A program made the position numbers and the translations under genes. From contig NZ_CAKKNB010000001.1 in NCBI RefSeq assembly GCF_918741295.1, positions 62,001 to 126,000 of the forward strand: a DNA stretch of 64,000 nucleotides, given 5' to 3'. This document shows positions 53,993 through 62,902 of this stretch, in pieces (positions within the stretch are counted from its first letter, which is position 1; every line of letters starts with the position of its first letter). This DNA comes from Aquabacterium sp. CECT 9606. Its GTDB lineage: Bacteria > Pseudomonadota > Gammaproteobacteria > Burkholderiales > Burkholderiaceae_C. Below the pieces are notes generated by a model, which was not told where the DNA came from, made no database searches, and saw only the letters and a program-made list of their open reading frames with translations.

Positions 53993-54745
53993 TCACCTGA
54001 AGGTGCTACTCAACACGAACTCATAACGCTCCGGCCGCACATAAAAGTGCGAATGGTCGCAACATGCGCCAGAGCCGAAGTAAGAGGTGCGGCGCATCAC
54101 CAGCAAAGCCTCGCCGACCGGAATCTTCAGCGCCGTGGCCATCCGTTCATCGGCGGCCTGGGCGCGAATGGCGATGTCGGCGCGAGTGGGTCCTTCCCCC
54201 ATCTTGTCTTGCAGCAAGCTGTAGGCAGGGCGCCGTTCCACCTCGCTCCAATCATAGGTGTGAAGCTTGTACGGCAGGTAGCTCTCTCCTAGCGCGACGG
54301 GTTCGCCATCCACCAAGTGCAGCCGCTGCAGTAACAAGCCTTTGACCGCAGGCGCGAAGCGCTGCCGCACCTCCTCCGGCAACACCACGACCCTCTTGTC
54401 CAGCAATTGCATCGTGGCTTGGAGTCCTTGCAGTTTGAGCGACTCGTGGAAGCTGCGCAGCGTGTCCAGGCCGTGGCGCACCTGACGGCCTGCGGCATAG
54501 CTGCCCTTGCCCTGCTTGCGAACCACCGCGCCCTCCTGAACCAGCTTGTCCAGCGCAAGGCGCACGGTCACGCGACTCACACCAAAGCGATCGCCGATCT
54601 CCGCTTCAGAGGGAAGACGACCCGTGGGCTCATACAGGCCCGCCTCCATCTCTTCCATCAGGCGGGTGGCAATTTGTTCGTACAGCGATGTGGCGTTCTC
54701 TCGCGAAAGCGGTGTGCGAGGCCGTGGGGCAGCAGATTTGCTCAT
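53993..54745 (-). CDS. GntR-family regulator (HutC/UTRA type)
   Basis: This 250-residue regulator has an N-terminal GntR winged helix (about residues 18-85, EAEIGDRFGVSRVTVRLALDKLVQEGAV) and a C-terminal UTRA ligand domain (about 100-245). It is divergent from an ABC importer operon with 98 bp between starts and very likely controls it. UTRA domains bind small sugars, amino acids or phosphonate-like ligands; the ligand here is unknown. Confidence 0.94.
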   Translation of the reverse strand: MSKSAAPRPRTPLSRENATSLYEQIATRLMEEMEAGLYEPTGRLPSEAEIGDRFGVSRVTVRLALDKLVQEGAVVRKQGKGSYAAGRQVRHGLDTLRSFHESLKLQGLQATMQLLDKRVVVLPEEVRQRFAPAVKGLLLQRLHLVDGEPVALGESYLPYKLHTYDWSEVERRPAYSLLQDKMGEGPTRADIAIRAQAADERMATALKIPVGEALLVMRRTSYFGSGACCDHSHFYVRPERYEFVLSSTFR

Positions 54746-54759
54746 ATGTTCATTCGGAA

Positions 54760-54793
54760 TTGGTATAGCGCCAACTTGTATTAGAACGTATTA
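54760..54793. promoter_or_regulatory. Putative GntR operator in divergent promoter
   Basis: TTGG-N7-CCAA (54760-54774) and the direct repeat GTATTA-N4-GTATTA (54778-54793) lie in the 98-bp AT-rich spacer between the divergent GntR and ABC genes. Either may be the regulator site. Confidence 0.35.
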
Positions 54794-54843
54794 TTTTATG
54801 CATCAGGACGCCCGATGTTAGATCCCGGCGCCTGAACTTCACC

Positions 54844-55677
54844 ATGTTGCACACACTATCCCAGCCACCGCGAAACGCTCCACATCATCACGCACCGAGC
54901 GTGCGCCCGCCGGCCTCGCTGAGCCTGTCGGACATCGATTTCTCTCATGCTGATGGGCAGCCTGTGTTCCGTGGCTTGAACTTGGCGGCCACACCCGGTG
55001 AATTCGTGGCGCTGCTGGGGCCTTCGGGATGCGGCAAGTCGACGCTGCTCAACCTGCTATCGGGCTTCTTGTCGCCCGACCAAGGTTCCGTCCGCGTCAA
55101 TGCGCACGCTGTCTATCCAGAGATGCCTGAGTTGGGCTATGTGTTTCAGTCTCCCCAACTGTTCCCCTGGCTGAATGCGCTCGACAACGTGCGCTTCGGA
55201 TTGAAGATGGCAGGCACGCTGTCTCCGCAGGACCAGATCACCAAGGCCTTGCATTACCTCCAACTGGTCGGTCTGAAAGACGCCGCACACAAGTGGCCGC
55301 ATCAGTTGTCCGGTGGCATGCGCCAACGGGTCTCGCTGGCACGGGCCCTGGCCCCAGAGCCCGCATTGCTGCTGGCTGACGAGCCTTTCGCCGCACTGGA
55401 TGCCATGAGTCGCCGCCACATGAACGAAGAACTGCTGCGTCTGTGTTCTGAACTGGGGCAGACCGTGGTGTTCGTCACCCACGACATCGACGAGGCGGTT
55501 TTCCTGGCCGACCGTGTCGTCGTCCTGGGCCGCGCGCCCCATGGCATTGACAGCGAGGTTTGCATCGATTTGCCACGCCCCAGGCGTGTGCTGCAGACCA
55601 GCCGTCTCCCCCGCTTTCTAGAGTACCGCGATCAGTTGCTTGATCGCATTGACCACGTCACCAAGAGCCACGCATGA
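54844..55677 (+). CDS. ABC transporter ATP-binding protein (NitT/TauT type)
   Basis: This 277-residue ATPase powers the importer encoded by the next two genes. It has Walker A GPSGCGKST (about residue 59), the Q-loop at FQSPQLFPW, the ABC signature LSGGMRQRVSLARAL (about residue 153) and Walker B LLLADEPFAALD (about residue 175). Its closest-looking relatives are the SsuB/TauB/NrtD ATPases of sulfonate, taurine or nitrate importers. Its stop overlaps the binding-protein start (ATGA). Confidence 0.94.
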   Translation: MLHTLSQPPRNAPHHHAPSVRPPASLSLSDIDFSHADGQPVFRGLNLAATPGEFVALLGPSGCGKSTLLNLLSGFLSPDQGSVRVNAHAVYPEMPELGYVFQSPQLFPWLNALDNVRFGLKMAGTLSPQDQITKALHYLQLVGLKDAAHKWPHQLSGGMRQRVSLARALAPEPALLLADEPFAALDAMSRRHMNEELLRLCSELGQTVVFVTHDIDEAVFLADRVVVLGRAPHGIDSEVCIDLPRPRRVLQTSRLPRFLEYRDQLLDRIDHVTKSHA

Positions 55678-56690
55678 CATACCGTCGCCAAACCCTTTTG
55701 ACCCTCGCGCTCGCCGGGGTCTCCATGTTCCAGGCAGTGCCCGCGCTGGCCCAGGTCAAGCCCTTGCGCGTCGGCTGGGTGTTTGCCATGGCCAATGCGC
55801 CGGCGGTCATCGCCGAGCAAAAGCGCTTCTTCGCGGAAGAGGGCTTGAGCGTGGAGCTCAAATCGTTCGGCGATGGGCCCGTGCTCCAGCAGGCCCTGGC
55901 TGCTGGCGAGCTGGACGTGGCCTACGTGGGCGCGCCGCCCGTCTACCAATGGTTCTCGCGAGGCCTGGATGCGCGCATCCTGGCCAAGGTGAACTTTGGC
56001 CAGGCAGCGGTCATCAGTTCTTCGGCGGGCCCCATCAAGGCAGTCGCTGACCTGCGGGGCAAGCGCCTGGCTTCAGTGGCCAAGGGCAGCGGCATGGACG
56101 TGTTGCTGCGCGGCTTCGTGCTCAAGGAACAGGCGAAGCTGGATCCCGACAAGGACCTCAGCATCCTGCCCATGCCGCCAGCCAACATGAACGCGGCCCT
56201 GGATCGGAATGTGGCCGACGCTGCCTTTTTGTGGGAGCCCTTCGTGTCGCAAGCCCTTTTGCGGGGCAACAGCCGCCTGGTGATGGACCTGAACCAGGCG
56301 CTGCCGCAGTACCCCTGGTACGTCGTGATGGCGCCCACGGCCACCCTCAAGGAGCGTGGCGGCGACGTGGTCAAGCTGCTTCGCGCGCACCATAAAGCGA
56401 TCGCCTTCCTCAAGCAGCAGCCCGCCGAAAGCAATCAGATCATCGCTCAGGCCTTCAAGCTTGAAGCGGTGCAAGCGCCTGACGGCAAGACGATTGCGCC
56501 GGAATCGGTCGTGCAAGAGGCGCGCAAGCGCCTGGGCTGGTCCGACCAGTTGGAAGCCTCGGATCTGCGTTTCATTCAGCGCCTGATGGACTACTCGCTG
56601 ACGCTGGGCTTCATCTCGCAGCCATTGAAGGTTGAGCAAGTGGTGGATCAAAGTTATTGGGTGAAGGCCAATGCCGGGCTGGCGAGATGA
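55674..56690 (+). CDS. ABC transporter substrate-binding protein (SsuA/NrtA-like)
   Basis: This 338-residue periplasmic binding protein has a signal peptide (about residues 1-27, ending ALAQV). The mature part fits the NMT1/SsuA family (GWVFAMANAPAVIAEQKRFFAEEGL and GELDVAYVGAPPVY). The ligand is unknown; the family takes aliphatic sulfonates, taurine, nitrate, pyrimidine precursors and aromatic acids. It is coupled to the ATPase upstream and the permease downstream through 4-bp overlaps. Confidence 0.93.
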   Translation: MTYRRQTLLTLALAGVSMFQAVPALAQVKPLRVGWVFAMANAPAVIAEQKRFFAEEGLSVELKSFGDGPVLQQALAAGELDVAYVGAPPVYQWFSRGLDARILAKVNFGQAAVISSSAGPIKAVADLRGKRLASVAKGSGMDVLLRGFVLKEQAKLDPDKDLSILPMPPANMNAALDRNVADAAFLWEPFVSQALLRGNSRLVMDLNQALPQYPWYVVMAPTATLKERGGDVVKLLRAHHKAIAFLKQQPAESNQIIAQAFKLEAVQAPDGKTIAPESVVQEARKRLGWSDQLEASDLRFIQRLMDYSLTLGFISQPLKVEQVVDQSYWVKANAGLAR

Positions 56691-57460
56691 GCGTGTTGGC
56701 GTTCACCAAGCCCGCCACACCACGCAGGGTCTTGGCGTGGGCCTCACTGCCCTTGATCCTCCTGGTCTGGATGCTGTTGGCGACCAGGATGCCCTCCTAC
56801 GTGCTGCCGCAGCCCTGGGAGGTGCTTCGCGAAGGTGTTCGTTGGTGGCAGGACGGCAGCCTTCCAAAGAACCTCGGCGCCAGCTTGCTGCGTGAACTGG
56901 CGGGCTTCGGCCTGGCGGCGGTGATGGCATTGGCCTTGGGCACCGCCATGGGTTTGTCGGCTGGGCTTCGGGTGTTCATGGGCCCCGTCAACAGCCTGTT
57001 CATGTCGATCCCGCCCATTGCATGGACGCCGCTGATCATCCTCTTTCTGGGGCTCGGCGATGCCTCCATGCTGGCCGTGATCGTGATGGCCGCGGTGTTT
57101 CCCATGGCCATCACCATCCAGGAGGGCGTGCAATCCATCCAGGGCGGCGAGGTGCGCGCGGCACGCACGCTGGGCGCCTCGCGTCAGCAGCTCTTGCGCC
57201 ACGTCTACCTGCCCGCCTGCTTGCCTTTCATCACCGCGGCCCTGCGCATTGGCTTCAGCCAGGCCTGGCGTGCGCTGGTGGCTGCCGAGATGATCGGTGC
57301 CTCCAAGGGCATCGGGTGGATGGTGTCCACCGGTGGGCAGATCGGCAACAGCAGCCAGGTGCTGCTGGGCATCTCTTTGATCGGAATGATCGCCTGGCTG
57401 ACAGAAAGCCTGATCTTCAGGCGCTTGGAATCTCGCTACAGCTACTGGCGCGGCCAGTGA
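56687..57460 (+). CDS. ABC transporter permease (SsuC/TauC type)
   Basis: This 257-residue inner-membrane permease has about six spans and the EAA-loop pattern EVRAARTLGASRQQLLRHVYLP (about residues 150-172), which docks the ATPase. The ATG at 56687 overlaps the binding-protein stop. It completes a full importer. The large hydrolase gene follows 19 bp downstream in the same transcript. Confidence 0.93.
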   Translation: MSVLAFTKPATPRRVLAWASLPLILLVWMLLATRMPSYVLPQPWEVLREGVRWWQDGSLPKNLGASLLRELAGFGLAAVMALALGTAMGLSAGLRVFMGPVNSLFMSIPPIAWTPLIILFLGLGDASMLAVIVMAAVFPMAITIQEGVQSIQGGEVRAARTLGASRQQLLRHVYLPACLPFITAALRIGFSQAWRALVAAEMIGASKGIGWMVSTGGQIGNSSQVLLGISLIGMIAWLTESLIFRRLESRYSYWRGQ

Positions 57461-57479
57461 ACCTTTGCTTCAAAAACCC

Positions 57480-59861
57480 ATGAACAACGCATTCGATCCC
57501 CGCAGCGAGGCTGGCGACTACACCGCGCCTCAAGGACTCTATGAGCAGAACAAGGGCAATCCCTTCCTGGGTCGATTCACCTGCGAGCGACGGCAATTGG
57601 TCGCCGGTGAGTGGACCGAACTGACCCTGGTGTACGAAGTGGGCGCCTCAGGCTTGGCCGACGGGGCCTGGCTCAAGCTGGCCTTCAAGTTCTACTCAGA
57701 CTGGGCCTTGTTCCAAACCTCAGAACCCTCTGCCGCCAACTTCGTGTCGGCTGAATACCAGGCAGGCCCGCTGGTGCCCGGCCAGAGCCCTGCCACGGTG
57801 CAACACCTCAAGGTGCGGTTCGACCAAAAGGGGCACGAGCGCCCCTTCCAGAAGGCCGTGCTGATCGACATCGTGGATGGCTACCTCAACCCCGGAGACC
57901 GCATCACCATCCGCCTGGGTGATCGCCGTCATGGCGGTGCTGGCACCCGCGTGCAGAGCTTCGTCGAGAAAGATTTCCGCTTCCGCATGTTCATCGACCC
58001 CTTGGGCAGCTCCAAGTTCGCGGAGGTGCCGGGCGATTGTCTGCTGGACATCGTCCCCGGCCCGCCAGCCACGCTCAAAGTGATCGCGCCGCGCTTGGTA
58101 GGTCTGAATGAATCATTCGACGCCATCGTGCGATTGGACGATGCTTGGGGCAACACCTGCCAGGACACGCCCCTCGCAGGAACACTGATGCTCCACGGGC
58201 CAGAAGAGCCGCCACAGACGCAGCCGTTTGCCCTGTCAAGTCAAGGCTGGGCCGTGGCACGCGTGCCGGGGTACCGCTTGCCCACGCCAGGCGAATGGCG
58301 TCTGGCGTGTGAGGTGCCACATCCGCTGTTGAGCCTCAAGGCCGAGGCCCATGTCAATGCGTCCGAGCTGTCGGCGCTGCGCCCCCTGTACGCGGACCTG
58401 CATGTCCACTCCGATGACACCATCGGCACCAACGACACGCTCTACAACCTCAGCTACGGCCGTGATGTGGCCGGCCTGGATGTATTGGGCTACACGGCCA
58501 ACGATTTCAACATCACCGAGGCGCGCTGGAACAAGGCGGTGGAGTTGATCCATTCACTCAACGAGCCTGGCCGCTTCGTCTGCTACCCCGGTACCGAATG
58601 GTGTGGCAACTCGGCGGCAGGCGGCGACCGCAACATCGTGTTTCTGGGGGAGGGCAAACCGCGTTTCCCGTTCGATGAGCAGGGGCGCCTGATGCGCAGC
58701 TTCGAGTGGAACGAGTTCACGCAAGGCACCATCCGTCCCGGCACCTGGCCTGTGGATGATTTGTACGCCGCCTACGCGGACGCCCCCGAGAGTCACCTGA
58801 TGATTCCCCACGTGGGCGGCAGGCGTTGCAATCTTGACTGGCATCACCCTCAGCTTGAACGACTGGTGGAGGTGGGGTCCGCGTGGGGGCAGTTCCATTG
58901 GGTCTATGCCGAGGCATTGGCACGCGGCTACCGCGTGGGTGCTGTGGCCAACAGCGATGAGCACCAGGGGCGTTGCGGTGGCGGCGTTCCGGCCACGGCC
59001 GTGTTTGGGTCGCGTGGTGGACTCACAGGCGTGCTGGCCGCCCGGTTTGATCGCCAAGGCGTCGGGCAGGCGCTGAGGGCTCGTCGAACCTTTGCGACCA
59101 CCGGAGAGCGCAGCTTCGCGTCACTTCGCCTGGGCAAGCATTGGATGGGGGAAGTGTGCGAGGCGGATGGCGCCACGCCGCTGTCCTACCATTTGCTGGG
59201 CGAAGCGGGATGGGAATCGGTGCGCCTCTTCCGCGGCGACCAATGCATCTGGGAGCGTGACCTGCATCAAGAGCTGGGTTGGTCCGACACCCGCGTGCGC
59301 ATCCGTGTGGGTGGCGCACGAATCAAAGACCGCTATCGCGGCGCCTATTGGGATGGCAGCATCGAGGTGCTGGGGACCACCATCCGCGCCGTGGACACGC
59401 ATGGATTCGACCATCCCGAGCAGACCACCTGGCGCGAGAACACCACGACGATGCGCTTCAAAACCGCCACCCATGGCGACACCGACAGCATCGAACTCAC
59501 CCTGGGAGCCCTGCGGGACGCGCGCATCAAGGTGAAGGCGCGCATTGATGGCTACGTCAAGGTGGGCAGCCCGCTCAAGCGCCAGCCATTCGTGCACGCG
59601 CCCGAAGTTGAGGTCAGCATCAGTGGCGCGGAGCTGCTGGCTGGTGGCAAATTTCAGGAAGAGTTATCGGGAACTGAACTGATCCTGCACATCGAACCCA
59701 TCACCGAACAACCGTTGCCGCGCGAATTGGCAGGCGAAGTGAACCTCGTCGGCTTGGGGCTGGCGCCCGACTTGGAGCATCCCTTGTTCATCACGGCCCG
59801 CCAACGCGATCAATCGCGGGTGTGGACGTCGGCGATGTTCGTGACGGCTGAGCATCGCTGA
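57480..59861 (+). CDS. PHP/DUF3604-like metal-dependent hydrolase, 793 aa
   Basis: This 793-residue protein has no signal peptide, so it is probably cytoplasmic. The N-terminal 290 residues are beta-rich. A metal-dependent phosphoesterase-like core follows, with the motifs LHVHSDD (about residue 306), PGTEW (about 368), IPHVGG (about 440) and NSDEH (about 491). This pattern suits PHP/DUF3604 enzymes, which cleave phosphoesters or other bonds with a bi- or trinuclear metal site. About 280 further residues complete the C-terminus. It is last in a GntR-ABC importer operon, so it likely acts on the imported ligand. The substrate is not predictable. ATG at 57480 is preferred. Confidence 0.75.
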   Translation: MNNAFDPRSEAGDYTAPQGLYEQNKGNPFLGRFTCERRQLVAGEWTELTLVYEVGASGLADGAWLKLAFKFYSDWALFQTSEPSAANFVSAEYQAGPLVPGQSPATVQHLKVRFDQKGHERPFQKAVLIDIVDGYLNPGDRITIRLGDRRHGGAGTRVQSFVEKDFRFRMFIDPLGSSKFAEVPGDCLLDIVPGPPATLKVIAPRLVGLNESFDAIVRLDDAWGNTCQDTPLAGTLMLHGPEEPPQTQPFALSSQGWAVARVPGYRLPTPGEWRLACEVPHPLLSLKAEAHVNASELSALRPLYADLHVHSDDTIGTNDTLYNLSYGRDVAGLDVLGYTANDFNITEARWNKAVELIHSLNEPGRFVCYPGTEWCGNSAAGGDRNIVFLGEGKPRFPFDEQGRLMRSFEWNEFTQGTIRPGTWPVDDLYAAYADAPESHLMIPHVGGRRCNLDWHHPQLERLVEVGSAWGQFHWVYAEALARGYRVGAVANSDEHQGRCGGGVPATAVFGSRGGLTGVLAARFDRQGVGQALRARRTFATTGERSFASLRLGKHWMGEVCEADGATPLSYHLLGEAGWESVRLFRGDQCIWERDLHQELGWSDTRVRIRVGGARIKDRYRGAYWDGSIEVLGTTIRAVDTHGFDHPEQTTWRENTTTMRFKTATHGDTDSIELTLGALRDARIKVKARIDGYVKVGSPLKRQPFVHAPEVEVSISGAELLAGGKFQEELSGTELILHIEPITEQPLPRELAGEVNLVGLGLAPDLEHPLFITARQRDQSRVWTSAMFVTAEHR

Positions 59862-59913
59862 TTTGCAAGGAGCCTGATTGGTCCGTCGCTTCCGCTGGCG
59901 GAGCCCTTCATAA

Positions 59914-60789
59914 TCAAGTGGCTTGCTTCAACCGCTCAATGCGCTGCGCCATGGGCGGGTGGGTCGAGAACAGCGCCATCACCCCTCCGGTACGGGCGCT
60001 GATGCCCATGGACTGCATGGCCTTGGGCATCTCGCCCGGGTCCAGCCCGCCCAAGCGGGCGAGCGCGTCCATCATCGGCTGCTTGCGGCCCATGAGCCGT
60101 GCCGCGCCTGCGTCGGCGCGGAACTCCCGCTGCCGCGAAAACCAGGCCACGATCAGCGCGGCCACCACGCCCAGCAAGACATCCATCACGATGGTGGTGA
60201 CGTAATAGCCCATGCCCGGCCCGTCGTTTTGGTTGCGCAGCACAACCTTGTCCACGAAGTAGCCGATCACGCGCGACAAGAAGACCACGAAGGTGTTCAT
60301 CACGCCCTGGATCAACGCCATCGTGACCATGTCGCCATTGGCCACGTGGGCCACCTCATGGCCGATGACGGCTTCAACCTCGTCTCGCGTCAGCGACGTC
60401 AGCAGCCCGGTCGACACGGCCACCAGGGCCGAGTTCTTGAAGGCACCGGTGGCGAATGCGTTGGGCGGCCCTTCGTAGATGCCGACCTCGGGCATCTTCA
60501 CGCCCGCCTGGTTCGCGAAGCGTTCGACGGTGCTCACCAACCAGGCATGCGTTGGGTCGGGCGATCCGTTGATCACTTGCAGCCTGGTGGTCCACTTGGC
60601 CATGGGCTTGCTGATCAACAGCGAGATGAATGCACCGCCAAAACCCATCACCAACGCAAAGCCCAGCAGGCTGGTCAGGCTGAGCCCGTTGGCCGTCAGG
60701 AACTGGTTGAGGCCGAGCAGGTTCACCGCCAGCCCGAGGACGAGCATCACACCCAGGTTGGTCAGCAAGAACAATGCAATGCGTTTCAT
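59914..60789 (-). CDS. htpX: Membrane metalloprotease HtpX (copy 2)
   Basis: This 291-residue M48 protease is closer to the E. coli HtpX pattern than copy 1, opening [20 protein letters not shown]. The zinc motif HEVAH is at 144-148, the third-ligand region is [14 protein letters not shown], and four membrane spans are present. The frame allows an upstream ATG at 60810; the 60789 start matches the family. It is the last gene of an hpf-zfTFIIB-terB-htpX operon, so its control differs from the def-fmt-linked copy at 9-10 kb. Confidence 0.95.
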   Translation of the reverse strand: MKRIALFLLTNLGVMLVLGLAVNLLGLNQFLTANGLSLTSLLGFALVMGFGGAFISLLISKPMAKWTTRLQVINGSPDPTHAWLVSTVERFANQAGVKMPEVGIYEGPPNAFATGAFKNSALVAVSTGLLTSLTRDEVEAVIGHEVAHVANGDMVTMALIQGVMNTFVVFLSRVIGYFVDKVVLRNQNDGPGMGYYVTTIVMDVLLGVVAALIVAWFSRQREFRADAGAARLMGRKQPMMDALARLGGLDPGEMPKAMQSMGISARTGGVMALFSTHPPMAQRIERLKQAT

Positions 60790-60810
60790 CAGCGGTTTCC
60801 TATCCTTCAT

Positions 60811-61221
60811 TCAGCCGGGCGATCGAAACATCTCGCGGTGCAGGCCCCATTGCTCCACCGCGGCGGTCAACACGATCGATTCGCCATCGTCCACTTGCCC
60901 GTCGGCCTCGGCGACGTCGATGCACAGGCGCAGCAACCTGCGCCGCAGGGCTGGATCCTCGATCTCGCCCATGAACCCGGCGAGCGTGGCGTCATCCACC
61001 GGACACTTGTCGGCCCAGCGCAATTGTTCGCTCGACAAGAGGTCTTCGCAAAGGCTGTCAAGGACGGCCTGGAAGCTCTGGCGGTCAAGCCCCAGTTGTT
61101 CGTGAACGGCTAGGCGGTCCAGCAGGTCGAGCTCGTCCTGGCCGATCTCTCGGTCTGCCAGGACGGTCAGCGCGACGATGCGCGCGGCGGCCTGGGGGCT
61201 GTTGCAGGGATAGGTGCGCAT
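60811..61221 (-). CDS. TerB-family protein
   Basis: This 136-residue helical cytoplasmic protein has the TerB/DjlA-like fold pattern with repeated acidic motifs (LADREIGQDELDLLDRLA near residue 20 and VAEADGQVDDGESIVL near residue 105). These may bind metal ions, as in tellurite-resistance TerB. GGAGAAG precedes the ATG at 61221. It sits between the zinc-ribbon gene and htpX in one operon, suggesting an envelope or metal stress response. Confidence 0.85.
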   Translation of the reverse strand: MRTYPCNSPQAAARIVALTVLADREIGQDELDLLDRLAVHEQLGLDRQSFQAVLDSLCEDLLSSEQLRWADKCPVDDATLAGFMGEIEDPALRRRLLRLCIDVAEADGQVDDGESIVLTAAVEQWGLHREMFRSPG

Positions 61222-61250
61222 GTGGTCTTCTCCAGGATGGGGGGGTGACG

Positions 61251-61514
61251 TCAATCGAAGATGTCACTCAGCCACGACCTCCTGCGGCTGGTGTTCCGAG
61301 GTCGGTCCGCCCAGTCCGAGTCGACGAAGCCGGGCTCGCGCCCCTTGCTGGATCGGTCGAGTCTGGCTGGCGCCGCTGTGGCAGAGCGCTCGATCAGCTT
61401 GTCGAGTTCACCTCGATCGAGCCAAACCCCCCGGCACGCGGGGCAATAGTCGATCTCGACACCTTGGCGATCGGTCATCACCAATGCGGTTTCGGGGCAA
61501 GTTGGGCACTTCAT
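61251..61514 (-). CDS. zf-TFIIB zinc-ribbon protein
   Basis: This 87-residue protein has an N-terminal zinc ribbon, CPTCPETALV to DYCPACRGVWLDRGELDKLI (Cys at about residues 3, 6, 24 and 27), matching the zf-TFIIB family, and a basic C-terminal tail. The function is unknown. The ATG at 61514 is preferred over the open frame upstream because it opens the conserved MKCP start. It lies 23 bp after the HPF-like gene and 29 bp before terB. Confidence 0.88.
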   Translation of the reverse strand: MKCPTCPETALVMTDRQGVEIDYCPACRGVWLDRGELDKLIERSATAAPARLDRSSKGREPGFVDSDWADRPRNTSRRRSWLSDIFD

Positions 61515-61537
61515 GGCTTTCTCCTTGACACCGTCAT

Positions 61538-61897
61538 TCATCCGGCCTGCTCTTCGCCAGCGCTCAGTGCGATGGCGCGTTGGCGGGGCCGCTTGTTGTC
61601 AGTCCCGCGCCGCCACTGGCGCGTCAAAAACCGCGCGGCGCGCGATAAGGCCTTGTCCAAGGCCGTCCGCCAGTCGCGGTCCACCGACGAGACCACGATG
61701 TTGCCGGCGATGTCGCTCTTGATCTCGATCTGGCAGCGCTTGTCGATGCCGCCGCGCGGGCCATTGACATCGGACAGTTGCACGGTGGCTTTCGGTATCA
61801 GCCACTCGATGCGGCGAAACACGAAGCGCATGCGGCGTTGGACCAAGTCCCGAAGTTCGTGGGCTTGGGGATCGCGCGACTTGAACAAGACCTGCAT
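61538..61897 (-). CDS. HPF/RaiA-like ribosome-associated protein
   Basis: This 119-residue protein has the pattern of short hibernation-promoting factors (beta-alpha-beta-beta-beta-alpha). It has a basic helix (RRMRFVFRRIEW) and the SVDRDWRTALDKALSRAARFL helix at about 70-90. It lacks the C-terminal extension of long HPF. Because it is divergent and lies in a stress cluster, it may be a specialised paralogue of the housekeeping HPF. GGAGAG precedes the ATG. It is first in the hpf-zfTFIIB-terB-htpX operon; a LysR-type box lies 85-97 bp upstream. Confidence 0.82.
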   Translation of the reverse strand: MQVLFKSRDPQAHELRDLVQRRMRFVFRRIEWLIPKATVQLSDVNGPRGGIDKRCQIEIKSDIAGNIVVSSVDRDWRTALDKALSRAARFLTRQWRRGTDNKRPRQRAIALSAGEEQAG

Positions 61898-61979
61898 CAG
61901 AAACTCTCCATCGGTGAAGGGACAGACCGAAGGTAGGGCGCGAAGCCGCTTTGAAAAAGCAGCAAATCAGTGAGGCCAA

Positions 61980-61996
61980 CATCGGAAAATCCGATG
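61980..61996. promoter_or_regulatory. LysR-type box upstream of hpf operon
   Basis: CATCGGA-AAA-TCCGATG is an inverted repeat with 7-bp arms. Its core, TCGGAAAATCCGA, has the T-N11-A form of LysR sites. It matches the box at 62903-62915 in 11 of 13 positions and lies between the NhaR-like gene and the hpf operon. Confidence 0.55.
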
Positions 61997-62008
61997 CATT
62001 CAAAGTCA

Positions 62009-62890
62009 TCAAGTCCGCACGGCGGCCAGCATCTGCGTCACCAAGGGGTGGTGCTGCCCTCGGCGCGACCAGATGGCGTGGACCTCGTCCGACACGTCTT
62101 CGCAGCGGCCGAGCAGCCGCAATCCGCGCATCATCGCCATGCCCGAGGCGCCAAACCGGCTCACCGGAAATACGCCGAGCCCACGCGCCGCAAACACCGC
62201 CAGCATGGCGCTGTCTTCAAACTCACCCACGATCCGCGGACGCAGGCCCTGGGTTTCGAACCAACGATCAAGTCTGAACCGCAGCGCCGAGTGGCCGGTG
62301 GGCAAGAGCATGGGCAGCCGGTCCAGCGATTGAGGGAACCCTGCGACCGCGGCCGTGCGCACGATCGCCGTGGGGCCATACCACTCGATCGGTGACTGGA
62401 CCACGCGCTCACTGCTGAGCCGCAGGTTCGGGTTGTTGGGCGCGGCCTGTCCGGCCAGCACCACGTCCAGTTGGTGCAAGGCCAGTTCGGCCAGCAATTG
62501 CTCGAACTCCCCCTCGTGGCACAGCAAGCGCAGCGAGGGCGTGGCCAGGATCGGTTCGAGCAAGGCGTGCGCGGCCAGCTTGGAGATCCCGTCCGAGAAG
62601 CCCACCGCCAGGCGTGCCAGCTTGCCGCTGGCCGCCTCGCGCACTTCATTCGGGATCGCCTGCGCGATCTGGAAGGCCTCTTCGGCCCGCGCGAAAGCCG
62701 CTTGACCCGCCTCGGTGAGCGCCACGCCCCGCCCGGCGGGCTTGAGCAGTTGGTGTCCCAGGTTCTTCTCCAGTTCGCGCACCTGGGCGCTGATGGTCTG
62801 CACGGCCATGTCGAGCCGTTCCGCCGCCCGGGCGAAACCGCCTTCTTTGGTGACGACCCAGAAGTAGTACAGGTGGCGGAAATTCAACAT
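62009..62890 (-). CDS. NhaR-like LysR-family regulator
   Basis: This 293-residue LysR protein has the N-terminus MLNFRHLYYFWVVTKEGGFARAAERL and the helix-turn-helix MAVQTISAQVRELEKNLGHQLL (about residues 28-50), characteristic of the NhaR subgroup that activates Na+/H+ antiporters and stress genes. No antiporter is nearby. It is divergent from terC and upstream of the hpf operon. A matching LysR-type box lies before each, suggesting it controls both. Confidence 0.93.
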   Translation of the reverse strand: MLNFRHLYYFWVVTKEGGFARAAERLDMAVQTISAQVRELEKNLGHQLLKPAGRGVALTEAGQAAFARAEEAFQIAQAIPNEVREAASGKLARLAVGFSDGISKLAAHALLEPILATPSLRLLCHEGEFEQLLAELALHQLDVVLAGQAAPNNPNLRLSSERVVQSPIEWYGPTAIVRTAAVAGFPQSLDRLPMLLPTGHSALRFRLDRWFETQGLRPRIVGEFEDSAMLAVFAARGLGVFPVSRFGASGMAMMRGLRLLGRCEDVSDEVHAIWSRRGQHHPLVTQMLAAVRT

Positions 62891-62902
62891 GGAGGGCTCA
62901 CT

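Noticed and set aside
54844-57460. Assignment of the ABC importer as an aliphatic sulfonate (ssu) or taurine system
   Set aside because: No ssuD, ssuE or tauD-type oxygenase is present; the adjacent hydrolase points to another substrate, so no gene symbols were given.
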